This document shows, in pieces, positions 26,657 through 36,287 of a DNA stretch of 64,000 nucleotides. A model generated the notes under the pieces. It did not search any database. It was not told where the DNA came from and saw nothing but the letters and a program-made list of their open reading frames with translations. A program made the translations under genes and the position numbers. The DNA is from Bacteroidota bacterium (GTDB taxonomy: Bacteria > Bacteroidota > Bacteroidia > NS11-12g > UBA955): NCBI GenBank assembly GCA_027488835.1, contig JAIYAW010000005.1, forward strand, positions 104,307 to 168,306. The letters run 5' to 3'. Every line of letters begins with the position of its first letter. The stretch's first letter is position 1.

Positions 26657-28384
26657 ATAAATCGACTGAGGAACAAATTTATCTCTTCTCGTCTTTACTT
26701 GTGTATTTTTACTTGTTTCCTTTTATTCACGTTTTTGGGAATAATATGTTGTAAAAATGTTGATAATATTTACAACCCCTCTGTCTTTCAATATAATGAA
26801 GATGTTTCGGTAAATACCTTGGATCCTGCATTCATAAAATCACAATCCGAAATATGGATTGGATCTCAAATCTATGAGGGCCTGATAGCCCTTGATACGC
26901 AGTTAAAACCGATTCCTGCCCTTGCAAAAAGATGGGAAATTTCCGAAAATGGAAATGTGTATAAGTTTGTATTAAATACCCAAGCCAAATTTTGCTATAC
27001 AAATGTAGGAAATTGGGGTAAGCCAAAAACGCAATTTCAAAACATCACTGTGCAAGATGTACTTTACAGCTTTTACCGCGTAATTGATCCAAAAACTGCT
27101 TCTCCGGGAGCGTGGATTTTTTCTGACAAAATTGAAATACCCGAGGGAATGTCGATTGCAGATTTGAAAAAAACTAATAATGCACCTTTTGTTGCATTGA
27201 ACGATTCTACCATCCAGATAACGTTGAAAAGTCCATTCCCAGCTTTCTTGTCATTGCTCGCTACAAATTATGCATGGATTGTCCCTCAAAATACACAAAA
27301 CTGGAAAACCGGGAAATTGGGTCGTTGCCCAATTGGAACAGGACCTTTTTACCTAAAAAAATGGGAAGAAGATGTACGTTTGGTGATGCTTAAAAACCCA
27401 CAATATCATCAATTTGAAAAAGATCTTCGTTTGCCGTATTTAGAAGCAGTCAATGTCGATTTTGTGAAAAACAAGCAAACCGCATTTATGCAATTTTTAG
27501 CAGGGAAGTATGATTTTTTCAATGGAATTGATGGTACTTTTAAAGATGATATTTTGGGAAAAGATGGTCAAATAAAAGCTAAATATAAACACAGAATTAA
27601 AGCGCTTATAACTCCGTTTTTAAATACTGAATATGTAGGATTTTATTTGGGTGATTCTTTAGATGGGAAAATGAATCCATTTGCTGATGTGAATCTAAGG
27701 AAAGCATTGCAATGGTCGGTTGATAGAAAATCAATGCTCAAATATCTTCGCAATGGACTAGGAACAGAGGGGAATGGTGGATTTGTGCCACCTTCATTAA
27801 CAGGTGACCTCAATAATTACCAGAATTTATTCCATCTAGATTCAGCCAAAAAGCATTTGGCTGCATCTGAATATATCAAAAACCCAAAGAAATTCGCAAA
27901 ACTAAAAATCACAGTAACGGCAGATTATTTAGATATTGCAGTGTATTTACAAAAATCTTGGGAACAAATTGGAATCCCCGTTGAAGTTGATTTGCAAGCC
28001 GGAGGAATGATTCGACAATTGCGTAACCAAGGAAAATTAGGTATGTTCAGGGGATCATGGATTGCTGATTATCCGGATGCAGAGAACTTTCTAACTTGCT
28101 TCTTTACCAAGTATTTTAGTCCCAACGGACCAAATTACACCCATTTTACCTCTGTCGAATTTGATCAATTATTTGAAAAAATTGCATTTGGAACGTATGA
28201 TTATCCCTCAAAAAGAAATGACGACATACAAATGGCAAATAAGTTAATTATTGAAAACGCGCCTGTTTTTATTCTGTATTACGACAAAAGTCTGAGATTG
28301 ATGCATCCTTACATTGAAGGACTGTCAAATGATGCGGCAAACAGATTGGATTTGAAAAGGGTAAAGAAAAAGACTAGAAACTAG
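26630..28384 (+). CDS. Peptide-type ABC transporter substrate-binding protein (SBP family 5)
   Basis: This protein has up to 584 residues. The family 5 layout is clear: EDVSVNTLDPAF near the N-terminus, KRWEISENGNVYKFVL, GTGPFYLKKW (about 236) and NLRKALQWSVDRKS (about 352). Family members bind peptides or nickel for ABC import. The N-terminus is hydrophobic and ends in CC (about 41-42), compatible with a lipoprotein, although the residue before the first Cys is not the usual Gly, Ala or Ser. The start is uncertain: the first codon is GTG at 26630, overlapping the divergent MBL gene, and there is no ATG before the mature part. No permease genes lie nearby. Confidence 0.85.
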   Translation: MSVVSYLNHINRLRNKFISSRLYLCIFTCFLLFTFLGIICCKNVDNIYNPSVFQYNEDVSVNTLDPAFIKSQSEIWIGSQIYEGLIALDTQLKPIPALAKRWEISENGNVYKFVLNTQAKFCYTNVGNWGKPKTQFQNITVQDVLYSFYRVIDPKTASPGAWIFSDKIEIPEGMSIADLKKTNNAPFVALNDSTIQITLKSPFPAFLSLLATNYAWIVPQNTQNWKTGKLGRCPIGTGPFYLKKWEEDVRLVMLKNPQYHQFEKDLRLPYLEAVNVDFVKNKQTAFMQFLAGKYDFFNGIDGTFKDDILGKDGQIKAKYKHRIKALITPFLNTEYVGFYLGDSLDGKMNPFADVNLRKALQWSVDRKSMLKYLRNGLGTEGNGGFVPPSLTGDLNNYQNLFHLDSAKKHLAASEYIKNPKKFAKLKITVTADYLDIAVYLQKSWEQIGIPVEVDLQAGGMIRQLRNQGKLGMFRGSWIADYPDAENFLTCFFTKYFSPNGPNYTHFTSVEFDQLFEKIAFGTYDYPSKRNDDIQMANKLIIENAPVFILYYDKSLRLMHPYIEGLSNDAANRLDLKRVKKKTRN

Positions 28385-29105
28385 CCAAGAAAAACTCATT
28401 GAGTTCTTGGTTTGATTTTCGGGCTTCTATAATTTCACTTTTTCCGCCTTCCCACCATTTTTGACCTTGATAAATAAAAATGATATGTTCTCCGATATCG
28501 AGAACTGTTTTCATATCATGGCTATTGATAATGGTTGTTATATTAAATTCTTTTGTAATGTCAACCAATAAATGATCAATTACCCTACTCGTTAAGGGGT
28601 CCAAACCAGAATTAGGTTCATCACAAAACAAGTATTTGATTTCTAAAGCAATAGCCCTTGCAATACCCACTCTTTTTTTCATGCCCCCACTAATTTCGGC
28701 TGGGTATTTTTTGTTGGCATTTGTTAACTGAACCCTCTGAAGACAAAAATTCACCCTTTCTTTTCTTTCTTCGGGGGACATTTTTGAAAACATTCTTAGT
28801 GGGAAATCTATATTTTCTTCAACTGTAAGAGAATCAAAAAGTGCGTTGTTCTGAAATAGCATTCCGATTTCTCTTCGCAAATTTTGCTTGTGTTGGTATT
28901 CTAAACTTATAAAGTCTTGATCTCCGTATAGTATTTTCCCTTTTGTTGGCTCTAACAGACCAACCATACATTTAATTAATACACTTTTTCCGCTTCCACT
29001 AGCACCAATTACCAAGTTTGCAACACCGGGCTTAAATTCAGTATTGATATCGAACAAAATTTGACGGTCGTCAAACCATTTATCAAGATGTTCAATTTTT
29101 ATCAT
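28374..29105 (-). CDS. ABC transporter ATPase (MlaF-like)
   Basis: This 243-residue ATPase has Walker A GASGSGKS (about 34-41), the signature SGGMKKRVGIARA (about 139) and Walker B with LFCDEPNSGLDP (about 158). It would power the adjacent MlaE-type permease in lipid transport between the membranes. It overlaps that gene by 4 bp. Its end overlaps the convergent binding-protein gene by 11 bp. An MCE (MlaD-like) gene is expected next to this pair but is not present on either side. Confidence 0.92.
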   Translation of the reverse strand: MIKIEHLDKWFDDRQILFDINTEFKPGVANLVIGASGSGKSVLIKCMVGLLEPTKGKILYGDQDFISLEYQHKQNLRREIGMLFQNNALFDSLTVEENIDFPLRMFSKMSPEERKERVNFCLQRVQLTNANKKYPAEISGGMKKRVGIARAIALEIKYLFCDEPNSGLDPLTSRVIDHLLVDITKEFNITTIINSHDMKTVLDIGEHIIFIYQGQKWWEGGKSEIIEARKSNQELNEFFLASF

Positions 29106-29866
29106 GATTTCAAGAACAATTGGGCAATAATCAAATCAAAAAACAGAATAAAAATACAAATTTTGGTTACTGCTTTGGTACCTGCAATTCCCACTTCCAA
29201 TGCTCCGCCGGTAGTATAATACCCTTGAAAAGCACTTAAACTGGTAATTAAAAATGCGAAGATGAATGATTTGGTTAGCATTACTTTTAAATACAATGGT
29301 TTAAATACCAATCTTGCTCCTTGTATTAGATCATCAGCAGTGAGGGAAGTTGTTGCACTGCAAGCCAAAACACCACCGTAGATTAATAAAAAATTCGCAA
29401 TGATAATTAAGCAAGGAATCATGATTAAACCAGCAACAATTTTAGGTAAGGTAACGAAACTTGCAGAATTAATGCCCATAACTTCATAAGCATCTATTTG
29501 CTCAGAAACTTTCATGTTTCCAATTTCAGATGCGATATTTGCGCCAATTTTCCCTGCCAAAACCAAGCATGTTACAGTTGGTGCTAATTCTAAAAGTGAA
29601 CTTGTACCCACAACTGCACCAATTACAAATTTTGGCATTAATTGAGTAGGAAAGAGGTCACTTGGTGTTAATAATTGATTGGCAGTTTGAATCGTAGTTA
29701 CAGCGCCTGTAAAAGTTGCAATTAAAATAACAATTAACACCGAGTCTATACCAATGAGGTACATCTCACGAAATGTAATTTTCCAAAATACTTTTGCTTT
29801 TTCTGGTCTATGAAGTACAAACTTCATAAATAGTATAAATCGACCGATTTCAGATATTAAATTCAT
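29102..29866 (-). CDS. MlaE-type ABC transporter permease
   Basis: This 254-residue integral membrane protein has five or six hydrophobic segments. MlaE-family marks include GAVTTIQTANQL (about 54), LAPTVTCLVLAGKIGANIASE (shown in parts: LAPTVTCLVLAGKIG), and EQIDAYEVMGI (about 121-131). It forms the inner-membrane channel of a phospholipid-type transporter with the MlaF-like ATPase whose gene follows it. It lies 47 bp downstream of recG on the same strand. Confidence 0.93.
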   Translation of the reverse strand: MNLISEIGRFILFMKFVLHRPEKAKVFWKITFREMYLIGIDSVLIVILIATFTGAVTTIQTANQLLTPSDLFPTQLMPKFVIGAVVGTSSLLELAPTVTCLVLAGKIGANIASEIGNMKVSEQIDAYEVMGINSASFVTLPKIVAGLIMIPCLIIIANFLLIYGGVLACSATTSLTADDLIQGARLVFKPLYLKVMLTKSFIFAFLITSLSAFQGYYTTGGALEVGIAGTKAVTKICIFILFFDLIIAQLFLKS

Positions 29867-29913
29867 TTTGATGCTGTAAAATTAATTCAAAAAAATGGGT
29901 TTCTGTATTAACA

Positions 29914-32016
29914 TTAACTTATTTTACTCCAAATTGTTCTATTTGGTGTTTTGCCTAATTCATAACGTATTGGTGAACTTTCTTCTTGCATTAAGAGTTC
30001 GTCTTTTTCTAACCACAAAACGGCTTCATTTCTGGCTGCAATGAGAATGCTTTCGTCGAAACGGATATCGGCTAGTTTTAAATCGAGCACACCGCTTTGT
30101 TTGGTGCCATCTAATTCACCCGGACCTCTAAGTTCTAAATCTACCTTTGCAATTTCAAAACCATCATTGGTTCTTACCATGGTTTTGATGCGTTTTCTTC
30201 CAGATTCAGAGAGTTTATCTCCTGTTACCAAAATACAAAAACTCTGCTCAGCACCCCTACCAACCCTTCCTCTAAGTTGATGCAGCTGAGCAAGTCCAAA
30301 TCTTTCTGCATTTTCTACCACCATAACCGATGCATTCGGAACATTTACCCCAACTTCAATCACAGTCGTTGCCACCATAATATCGGTTTGTCCCAGTTTG
30401 AATTTTTTCATTTCGGATTCTTTGTCGGCTGGCTTCATTTTGCCATGCAAAAAGCTATACTTGAATTTCGGGGTAGGGAGGTAATCAGCAACCATATCGT
30501 ATCCAGACATTAAACTTTTCAATGCCAATTTTTCTGAATCTTCTATTAACGGAAATACGTAATATACTTGACGGCCTTTGGCAATTTCATCCCTCAAGAA
30601 ATCCATGAAAAGTGGTCTGGTGCTTTCATGCCGCTGAACTGTAACTATGGGTTTTCTCCCAGCAGGCATTTCGTCAATCACGCTCACATCTAAATCTCCA
30701 TAAACGGTCATTGCCAAGGTTCTTGGAATTGGGGTAGCGGTCATAACCAAAATATGCGGTGCAACTTGTCCTTTTTTCCATAAACGTGCTCTTTGAGCAA
30801 CGCCAAAACGATGTTGCTCGTCAATAACAACGAATCCCAATTTTTTAAAGGCCACATCTTCCTCCAAAAGCGCATGGGTTCCAATTAAAATGTCGATTTC
30901 GCCATTGGCTAGTTTTTCCAGGATTTCCTTTCTATTTTTCTTCGTAGTTGAACCCGTTAATAAGGCAACCGTTACTTTCATGTGTTCCATCCACTCACCA
31001 ATTGAAATAGCATGTTGAATGGCTAAAATTTCAGTAGGCGCCATCAGGCAAGTTTGGTATCCATTATCGAGGCTCAAAAGCATGGCCAACATGGCCACCA
31101 TGGTTTTGCCGCTACCTACGTCGCCCTGCAACAGACGGTTCATCTGTTTGCCGGTTTTCACATCTACCCTTATTTCCTTTAAAACCCTTTTCTGAGCATT
31201 GGTTAATGAAAAGGGTAAGTAATTATTATAAAAATTGTTAAAGTGGTCACCAACTTGTTCAAACACCAATCCTGTGATAACTCTATTTCTGTTTCCTTTT
31301 AACTGTAAATGCCGAAGTTGTAAATAAAACAGTTCATCAAATTTCAATCTGCGTTTTGCATCTTCCAAGCACGTTAAATTTGGAGGGAAATGCAAATCAG
31401 TAAGTGCTTGTGTTCGAGATACAAATTTAAATTTTTGGATGATGCTCTCAGGTAAGCACTCTGGAACTTGAAACTGAGGAAGGGTAACAATTTGCTTGGT
31501 AAGTTGTGTGAGTAGCTTACTTTCAATCTTCTTGCGCTTTAATCCTTCAGTTAATGGATACACTGGTGTCAATCCTAGACTTGATGGATTGAAATCGTCT
31601 GTTAATACCTCAAGCTCAGGGTGAGCCATATTTATCTTTCCCTTGTAATTCGTTATTTTTCCATGAATTAAAAAAAAGCTACCCGGGTTGAGGTATTTTT
31701 CAATATAACTGATGGATTTGAACCAAACCAATTCGAATTCTCCCGTACCATCTCTAAATGTTGCGGTAAATCTTCTTGCGGGTCCAATTCCCAAAATACC
31801 CTGAGGAAATATCTTTCCTCTCAATTGAACATAGATATCTTCCTGTCCTTGAATTTCAGAAACCGTATAAATTTTAGAGCGGTCTTCATGCCGAAAAGGG
31901 TAATGGCTTATTAGATCGCCAACGGTAAAAATTCCCAGTTCAGATTTTAGGGCCTCTGCTTTGAGTGGACCTACCCCTTTTAGGAATTCTATTTTGGTAT
32001 CTAATAACTGCGACAT
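29914..32016 (-). CDS. recG: ATP-dependent DNA helicase RecG
   Basis: This 700-residue protein has the RecG order of parts: an N-terminal wedge/OB region, helicase motif I GDVGSGKT (about 293-300), the DEQH box (about 397-400), motif III ATPIPRTLAMT, then EVGVNVPNASVMVV, LAQLHQLRGRVGRG and ELRGPGELDGTKQSG. RecG remodels stalled forks and branch-migrates Holliday junctions. It is monocistronic or the first gene before mlaE. The start is the ATG at 32016, with no competing start. Confidence 0.97.
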   Translation of the reverse strand: MSQLLDTKIEFLKGVGPLKAEALKSELGIFTVGDLISHYPFRHEDRSKIYTVSEIQGQEDIYVQLRGKIFPQGILGIGPARRFTATFRDGTGEFELVWFKSISYIEKYLNPGSFFLIHGKITNYKGKINMAHPELEVLTDDFNPSSLGLTPVYPLTEGLKRKKIESKLLTQLTKQIVTLPQFQVPECLPESIIQKFKFVSRTQALTDLHFPPNLTCLEDAKRRLKFDELFYLQLRHLQLKGNRNRVITGLVFEQVGDHFNNFYNNYLPFSLTNAQKRVLKEIRVDVKTGKQMNRLLQGDVGSGKTMVAMLAMLLSLDNGYQTCLMAPTEILAIQHAISIGEWMEHMKVTVALLTGSTTKKNRKEILEKLANGEIDILIGTHALLEEDVAFKKLGFVVIDEQHRFGVAQRARLWKKGQVAPHILVMTATPIPRTLAMTVYGDLDVSVIDEMPAGRKPIVTVQRHESTRPLFMDFLRDEIAKGRQVYYVFPLIEDSEKLALKSLMSGYDMVADYLPTPKFKYSFLHGKMKPADKESEMKKFKLGQTDIMVATTVIEVGVNVPNASVMVVENAERFGLAQLHQLRGRVGRGAEQSFCILVTGDKLSESGRKRIKTMVRTNDGFEIAKVDLELRGPGELDGTKQSGVLDLKLADIRFDESILIAARNEAVLWLEKDELLMQEESSPIRYELGKTPNRTIWSKIS

Positions 32017-32144
32017 ATGAAGAATAGTTTACGAAGATAACATGAAAATATAGGGGTACAAAATGATTGAAAATCCTACTATGAAATAAATATCCCTCAA
32101 AAAATAAATTTGAAATCTAGCCTAGTTGGGGTTAATTTCGCCCC

Positions 32145-32888
32145 ATGCTTTCAGGAAAAACCGCTTTGATTACTGGTGCTTCTCGAGGAATCGGGAAAGG
32201 CATCGCTGAAGTTTTTGCAAAAAACGGCTGTAACATTGCCTTTACATTCGCTTCATCTATAGAAAAAGCCCGTGCTTTTGAAACGGAATTGGCCGCTCAA
32301 TATGGAGTAAAAGTAAAAGGATATCAGAGTAATGCCGCGGATTTCAAACAAAGTGAAACCCTTGCAACTGATGTATTGGCAGATTTTGGCAAAATTGATA
32401 TCTTAATCAATAATGCCGGAATTACCCGAGATACTTTAATGCTTAGAATGACAGAAGAGCAATGGGATGAAGTGATGGATACCAACTTGAAAAGTGCATT
32501 TAATTTAACAAAAGCATTTTTAAAGCATTTCTTAGGAAATAGAGCTGGTTCAATTATCAACATGACAAGTGTTGTTGGAGTAACAGGAAATGCAGGTCAA
32601 GCAAATTACGCAGCTTCTAAAGCGGGTTTGATTGGTTTTACAAAAAGTATTGCCAAAGAATTGGGTTCTAGAAATATTCGTTGCAACGCTGTTGCACCAG
32701 GATTTATTGAAACCGAAATGACACATGGGCTAGACGAGAATGTAAAAAAAGGTTGGTTGGATACCATTCCATTGAAACGTGGGGGGAGTCCAGATGATGT
32801 TGCTAACCTTTGTATGTTCCTTGCCTCCGATTTAAGTACTTACATTACCGGTCAAACTATTTCTGTTTGTGGCGGTATGCTGATGTAA
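32145..32888 (+). CDS. fabG: 3-oxoacyl-ACP reductase FabG
   Basis: This 247-residue classical short-chain dehydrogenase has the NADPH-binding TGASRGIGKGIA (about 10-21), NNAGITRD (about 90), the catalytic Ser in NMTSVVG and YAASKAG (about 154-160). It has the KGWLDTIPLKRGG and GQTISVCGGM end typical of FabG. It reduces beta-ketoacyl-ACP in fatty acid elongation. A TAATTTCG box lies just upstream of the ATG. SDR families overlap, so another ketoreductase role is possible. Confidence 0.88.
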   Translation: MLSGKTALITGASRGIGKGIAEVFAKNGCNIAFTFASSIEKARAFETELAAQYGVKVKGYQSNAADFKQSETLATDVLADFGKIDILINNAGITRDTLMLRMTEEQWDEVMDTNLKSAFNLTKAFLKHFLGNRAGSIINMTSVVGVTGNAGQANYAASKAGLIGFTKSIAKELGSRNIRCNAVAPGFIETEMTHGLDENVKKGWLDTIPLKRGGSPDDVANLCMFLASDLSTYITGQTISVCGGMLM

Positions 32889-32925
32889 TTTAATTGATTT
32901 TCAACGAATTTCTGATTTTCTAAAC

Positions 32926-32933
32926 TAACTTTG
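32926..32933 (+). promoter_or_regulatory. Putative -7 box (TAACTTTG) for tatC
   Basis: TAACTTTG matches TAnnTTTG exactly and ends 4 nt before the tatC ATG at 32938, implying a leaderless or nearly leaderless transcript. I see no clear -33 TTTG at the usual distance. Confidence 0.45.
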
Positions 32934-32937
32934 AAGC

Positions 32938-33786
32938 ATGGCATTAGACCAAATAGATGTAGATGAAGTATTCCCAGATGAGAAAAATATGGGTTTCTTT
33001 GATCACATCGATGAATTAAGAAAACATTTGGTACGTATTGCCTATGCTGTTTTAATTTCTACCTGCGTAACTTTTTTTTGGGTAGAAAAAATATTTGACA
33101 CGGTAATTTTAGGTCCTTTTAAATCCGATTTTTGGGGATATAAATTCTTTTGTAAAGCGGGTCACTTTGTATTGGGAAATAACAGTTTGTGTTGGCAACC
33201 ACCCTCACTTTCTATGCAAAGTCAGCAAATTCAGGGACAGTTTGTAAGTGCCTTTAAAATTGCGCTGGTAGTGGGAGTTATTGTCGCGTTTCCATTTATA
33301 ATATATCAACTTTGGTCTTTTATTAGACCGGCTTTAAGTCAAAAAGAAGTAAAAAGAACGAGAAGAAGTTTATTTGTAGTTTCTTTCTTGTTTTTTACTG
33401 GAGTTTTGTTTGCCTATTTCTTTTTGGTGCCTGTAGCTACTAATTTTTTGTTGTCGTACAAGCTAAATGAAAGCATCCAAAATATCATTACTATTTCTAG
33501 TGTAACGGGATTTGTGACCTTTATGAGTTTGGCAACTGGCTTGGTATTTGAATTGCCTGTTCTCATTTATATTTTGGCAACAATTGGATTGGTGAATGCT
33601 GCTTTTTTAAGGAAATATTGGAGATATGCCGCAGTGATTATTTTTATCATTGCAGGTATTGCCACACCTTCCCCAGATATTTTTAGTCAATTGTTACTTG
33701 GTATGCCCTTGATGTTTTTATATGTTGTTGGGATTTATATTGCAAAACGCGTTGAGAAACGCAAACTAAGAGAAGAAAATGAATAA
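32938..33786 (+). CDS. tatC: Sec-independent protein translocase TatC
   Basis: This 282-residue protein has six transmembrane helices. The TatC signature FFDHIDELRKHLVRIA (about 21-36) has the invariant Glu; FIIYQLWSFIRPAL (about 120) and a late GIATPSPDIFSQL (about 240) match the family. TatC recognises twin-arginine signal peptides of folded proteins. A Bacteroidota-type insertion lies after helix one (CKAGHFVLGNNSLCWQPP). The end overlaps rpiB by 8 bp. TatA is not in the window. Confidence 0.96.
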   Translation: MALDQIDVDEVFPDEKNMGFFDHIDELRKHLVRIAYAVLISTCVTFFWVEKIFDTVILGPFKSDFWGYKFFCKAGHFVLGNNSLCWQPPSLSMQSQQIQGQFVSAFKIALVVGVIVAFPFIIYQLWSFIRPALSQKEVKRTRRSLFVVSFLFFTGVLFAYFFLVPVATNFLLSYKLNESIQNIITISSVTGFVTFMSLATGLVFELPVLIYILATIGLVNAAFLRKYWRYAAVIIFIIAGIATPSPDIFSQLLLGMPLMFLYVVGIYIAKRVEKRKLREENE

Positions 33787-34219
33787 TGTAACTATAGCTA
33801 TTGGTTCAGATCACGCTGGATTTGAATTGAAACAAGAATTGTGTAACTACTTAACTAACAAAGGTTACTCCATGATTGATCTTGGTCCAAATTCGGCCGA
33901 CAGTGTAGATTATCCTGATTTTGCACACAAAGTTGCTTCAAGTGTTGAAACTGGAATTACCCAATTGGGAATTCTTATTTGTGGAAGTGGCAATGGTGTT
34001 TGTATTACTGCAAACAAACATCACGGAGTAAGAGCTGCTTTGGCTTGGGCGCCTGAATTGGCGTCTTTGGCACGTCAACACAACAATGCAAATGTGATTT
34101 GCTTACCTGCTAGATTTATTTCTCAAGAAACAGCATTTGAAATTGCGGATGCTTACTTGGGAACAACTTTCGAAGGTGGCCGTCATGAAACACGCGTCAA
34201 TAAAATAGAAACAGAATAA
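33779..34219 (+). CDS. rpiB: Ribose-5-phosphate isomerase B
   Basis: This 146-residue enzyme interconverts ribose-5-phosphate and ribulose-5-phosphate. The RpiB/LacAB signatures are visible: IGSDHAGFELKQ (about 7-18), DYPDFAHKV (about 43) and the phosphate/active-site loop ICGSGNGVCITANK (about 65-78) with the catalytic Cys. It overlaps tatC by 8 bp and is followed 5 bp later by miaE, so the three genes are likely one operon. Confidence 0.95.
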   Translation: MNNVTIAIGSDHAGFELKQELCNYLTNKGYSMIDLGPNSADSVDYPDFAHKVASSVETGITQLGILICGSGNGVCITANKHHGVRAALAWAPELASLARQHNNANVICLPARFISQETAFEIADAYLGTTFEGGRHETRVNKIETE

Positions 34220-34224
34220 TTCTG

Positions 34225-34833
34225 ATGGAAGACGAAGAACTAAGTAGCGTGAAAATGCTTGGTTTAAAGTTACCTACCGATCCACGTTGGGTTAACATTG
34301 CCGAGAAATCTATTCAAGAAATATTAATTGACCACGCTTTTTGCGAGCAAAAAGCTGCCTCTACGGGTATTTCTCTTATCGTACGATATTCAGATAAGGA
34401 AAAATTGGTTCAAGAGGTTACTCCACTTGTTGCTGAAGAATGGGGTCATTTTAGAAGGGTTTTAAAGGAACTTGATAAAAGAGGTTTTAAATTAGGTAGA
34501 AAGCGAAAAGATTTATATGTTGTTCAATTACAAGCGCAACAAATAAAAGGAATTGCTGACATGCAAATGCTTGAGCACCTTTTGATCTCAGCACTTATTG
34601 AAGCAAGAAGTTGTGAACGTTTTCGATTGCTCAGTTTGTATTGCTCAGACGAGGATTTACGTAAGTTTTACCACGAATTTATGATTTCAGAAGCAGGTCA
34701 TTATCGCATGTTTATCGATTTGGCTAAAACTTATTACGATGAGGATTTGGTTAAAAAAAGATGGCAAGAATGGCTTGAAATTGAGGCTGAAATTCTTAAT
34801 AATCTAGAACTTCGCGGAGATCGGGTTCATTAA
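34225..34833 (+). CDS. miaE: tRNA-(ms2io6A)-hydroxylase MiaE
   Basis: This 202-residue ferritin-like di-iron protein has the expected metal ligands in EEWGHFRR (about 72-79), EARSCERFR (about 132) and EAGHYRMF (about 155-162). MiaE hydroxylates the isopentenyl group of ms2i6A37 in tRNA using oxygen. The N-terminal MLGLKLPTDPRWVN is typical of the family, so the start could be at 34255 rather than 34225. It is the third gene of the tatC-rpiB-miaE run. Confidence 0.92.
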   Translation: MEDEELSSVKMLGLKLPTDPRWVNIAEKSIQEILIDHAFCEQKAASTGISLIVRYSDKEKLVQEVTPLVAEEWGHFRRVLKELDKRGFKLGRKRKDLYVVQLQAQQIKGIADMQMLEHLLISALIEARSCERFRLLSLYCSDEDLRKFYHEFMISEAGHYRMFIDLAKTYYDEDLVKKRWQEWLEIEAEILNNLELRGDRVH

Positions 34834-34856
34834 TCATCAACGTTATCATTTTTCAC

Positions 34857-34864
34857 TATATTTG
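34857..34864 (+). promoter_or_regulatory. Putative -7 box (TATATTTG) for the ZIP gene
   Basis: TATATTTG matches TAnnTTTG and ends 4 nt before the ATG at 34869. It suggests that the ZIP gene has its own nearly leaderless promoter although it lies 35 bp after miaE. Confidence 0.45.
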
Positions 34865-34868
34865 AACT

Positions 34869-35696
34869 ATGGATAAAATTATAGCTTTTTTTAGTGGTTT
34901 ATCTCCCATAATGCAAGGTCTTGTTGGATCTACATTTACATGGTTGGTAACAGCTATGGGGGCAGCTGTAGTTTTTTTTATCAAGGATGTTCGCAAAGGA
35001 TTCATGGACACGCTGTTGGGATTCACAGCAGGAGTAATGCTCGCCGCAAGTTTTTGGAGTTTGTTGAACCCTGCTATTGAAATGGCCCAATTGACATGGA
35101 GTCATCAATGGGCTTGGGTTCCAGTAGCGATAGGATTTTTAGGCGGAGCCATATTTTTATTTTCTCTTGATCAATTGTTGCCACATTTGCATTTAAATGA
35201 ACCCATTGAAAAGTCGGAAGGGGTAAAAACCAATTGGAATAGAACAGTTTTACTGGTTTTGGCAATTACTTTGCATAATATTCCCGAAGGATTGGCTGTT
35301 GGAGTAGCATTTGGTGCTGTTGCAGAAGGAATTCCTGGAGCAGATTTGGCGGGTGCCATTGCGCTAACCATTGGAATTGGGATTCAAGATTTTCCGGAGG
35401 GACTTGCTGTTGCATTGCCATTACGCAGATTTGGAATGTCGAGAACAAAGTCATTTTTATGGGGTCAACTTAGCGGAATTGTAGAACCAATTGCAGCCGT
35501 TGCTGGAGTTGCGTTGGTCATGATGGCTCAAAGTATTTTACCATATGCATTGGCTTTTGCGGCAGGTGCAATGATTTATGTTGTTGTTGAAGAGGTTATT
35601 CCGGAATCGCAAAGCAATGGTCACAATGACAGAGCCACATTAGGATTGATGTTCGGTTTTGTAATTATGATGGCGTTAGATGTGGGATTGGGATAA
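34869..35696 (+). CDS. ZIP family metal transporter
   Basis: This 275-residue protein has eight hydrophobic segments. The paired ZIP metal motifs are HNIPEGLAVG (about 136-145) and QDFPEGLAVA (about 174-183), with a histidine-rich LLPHLHLNEP loop (about 104) and EEVIPESQSNGH near the end. ZIP proteins bring zinc, or other divalent metals such as iron, into the cytoplasm. No regulator gene or Zur-like operator is evident next to it. Confidence 0.93.
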   Translation: MDKIIAFFSGLSPIMQGLVGSTFTWLVTAMGAAVVFFIKDVRKGFMDTLLGFTAGVMLAASFWSLLNPAIEMAQLTWSHQWAWVPVAIGFLGGAIFLFSLDQLLPHLHLNEPIEKSEGVKTNWNRTVLLVLAITLHNIPEGLAVGVAFGAVAEGIPGADLAGAIALTIGIGIQDFPEGLAVALPLRRFGMSRTKSFLWGQLSGIVEPIAAVAGVALVMMAQSILPYALAFAAGAMIYVVVEEVIPESQSNGHNDRATLGLMFGFVIMMALDVGLG

Positions 35697-35705
35697 ATTC
35701 ACCAA

Positions 35706-36287
35706 TTAATCATTCGCCACATTGAAAACAATAAATTCTGCGTTTTCCGGTGTAATATTATTTTTATCTAACTGCTGAGATATTGCTACTTCTAATGCTC
35801 TTTCTCCTTTTTCTTTAAATAAGAAAAAACAATACCATTTAAAATAGAAGAAATCAAATGCTTTGGTGAGTTTGTATTCTGTAATTTGTAAAGCTTTTGA
35901 AAATTTCTTGGGATATTGATGCATTTCTACGCGAATAGAGGGTAGCATGTCGAAAGACTCTGGAAATACCTGTGGGTATTTTTTTTCCATTAAGCGCATT
36001 GCAAAGAGCATCACATCAATTGAATCAATGGCCTCGGTATAGTTGATTAAATTACCTAATCCAAAGCTAGGTAGCTTGTTGATACGCGAATACAATGCAT
36101 ATGCGCAAAGCTTTTTGATTGAATCATTTGTCGGATTTCGATTATAAACTTTCGCAATTTCCTCGCAATAGCGAATCATTGGATCTGTAGGCTGTTTTCT
36201 TTTGGTATTGATCTTTTGCCCAAATAAATTGCCTCCACCTATGAATACGGAAAGAATGATTAAAAAGTAACCCTTATAAACTCTCAT
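35706..36287 (-). CDS. Hypothetical exported protein whose start codon lies in a repeat array
   Basis: This is a 193-residue protein of unknown family. It begins MRVYKGYFLIILSVF, a hydrophobic signal-like stretch with likely cleavage near LFGQ, then a helical region (TDPMIRYCEEIAKVYNRN, YPQVFPESFDMLPS) with no motif I recognise. The ATG at 36285-36287 and the first codons (MRVYKG) are made of the 10-bp repeat units. An in-frame TAA three codons upstream rules out a longer protein. Its end converges with the ZIP gene (9 bp apart). Confidence 0.7.
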   Translation of the reverse strand: MRVYKGYFLIILSVFIGGGNLFGQKINTKRKQPTDPMIRYCEEIAKVYNRNPTNDSIKKLCAYALYSRINKLPSFGLGNLINYTEAIDSIDVMLFAMRLMEKKYPQVFPESFDMLPSIRVEMHQYPKKFSKALQITEYKLTKAFDFFYFKWYCFFLFKEKGERALEVAISQQLDKNNITPENAEFIVFNVAND

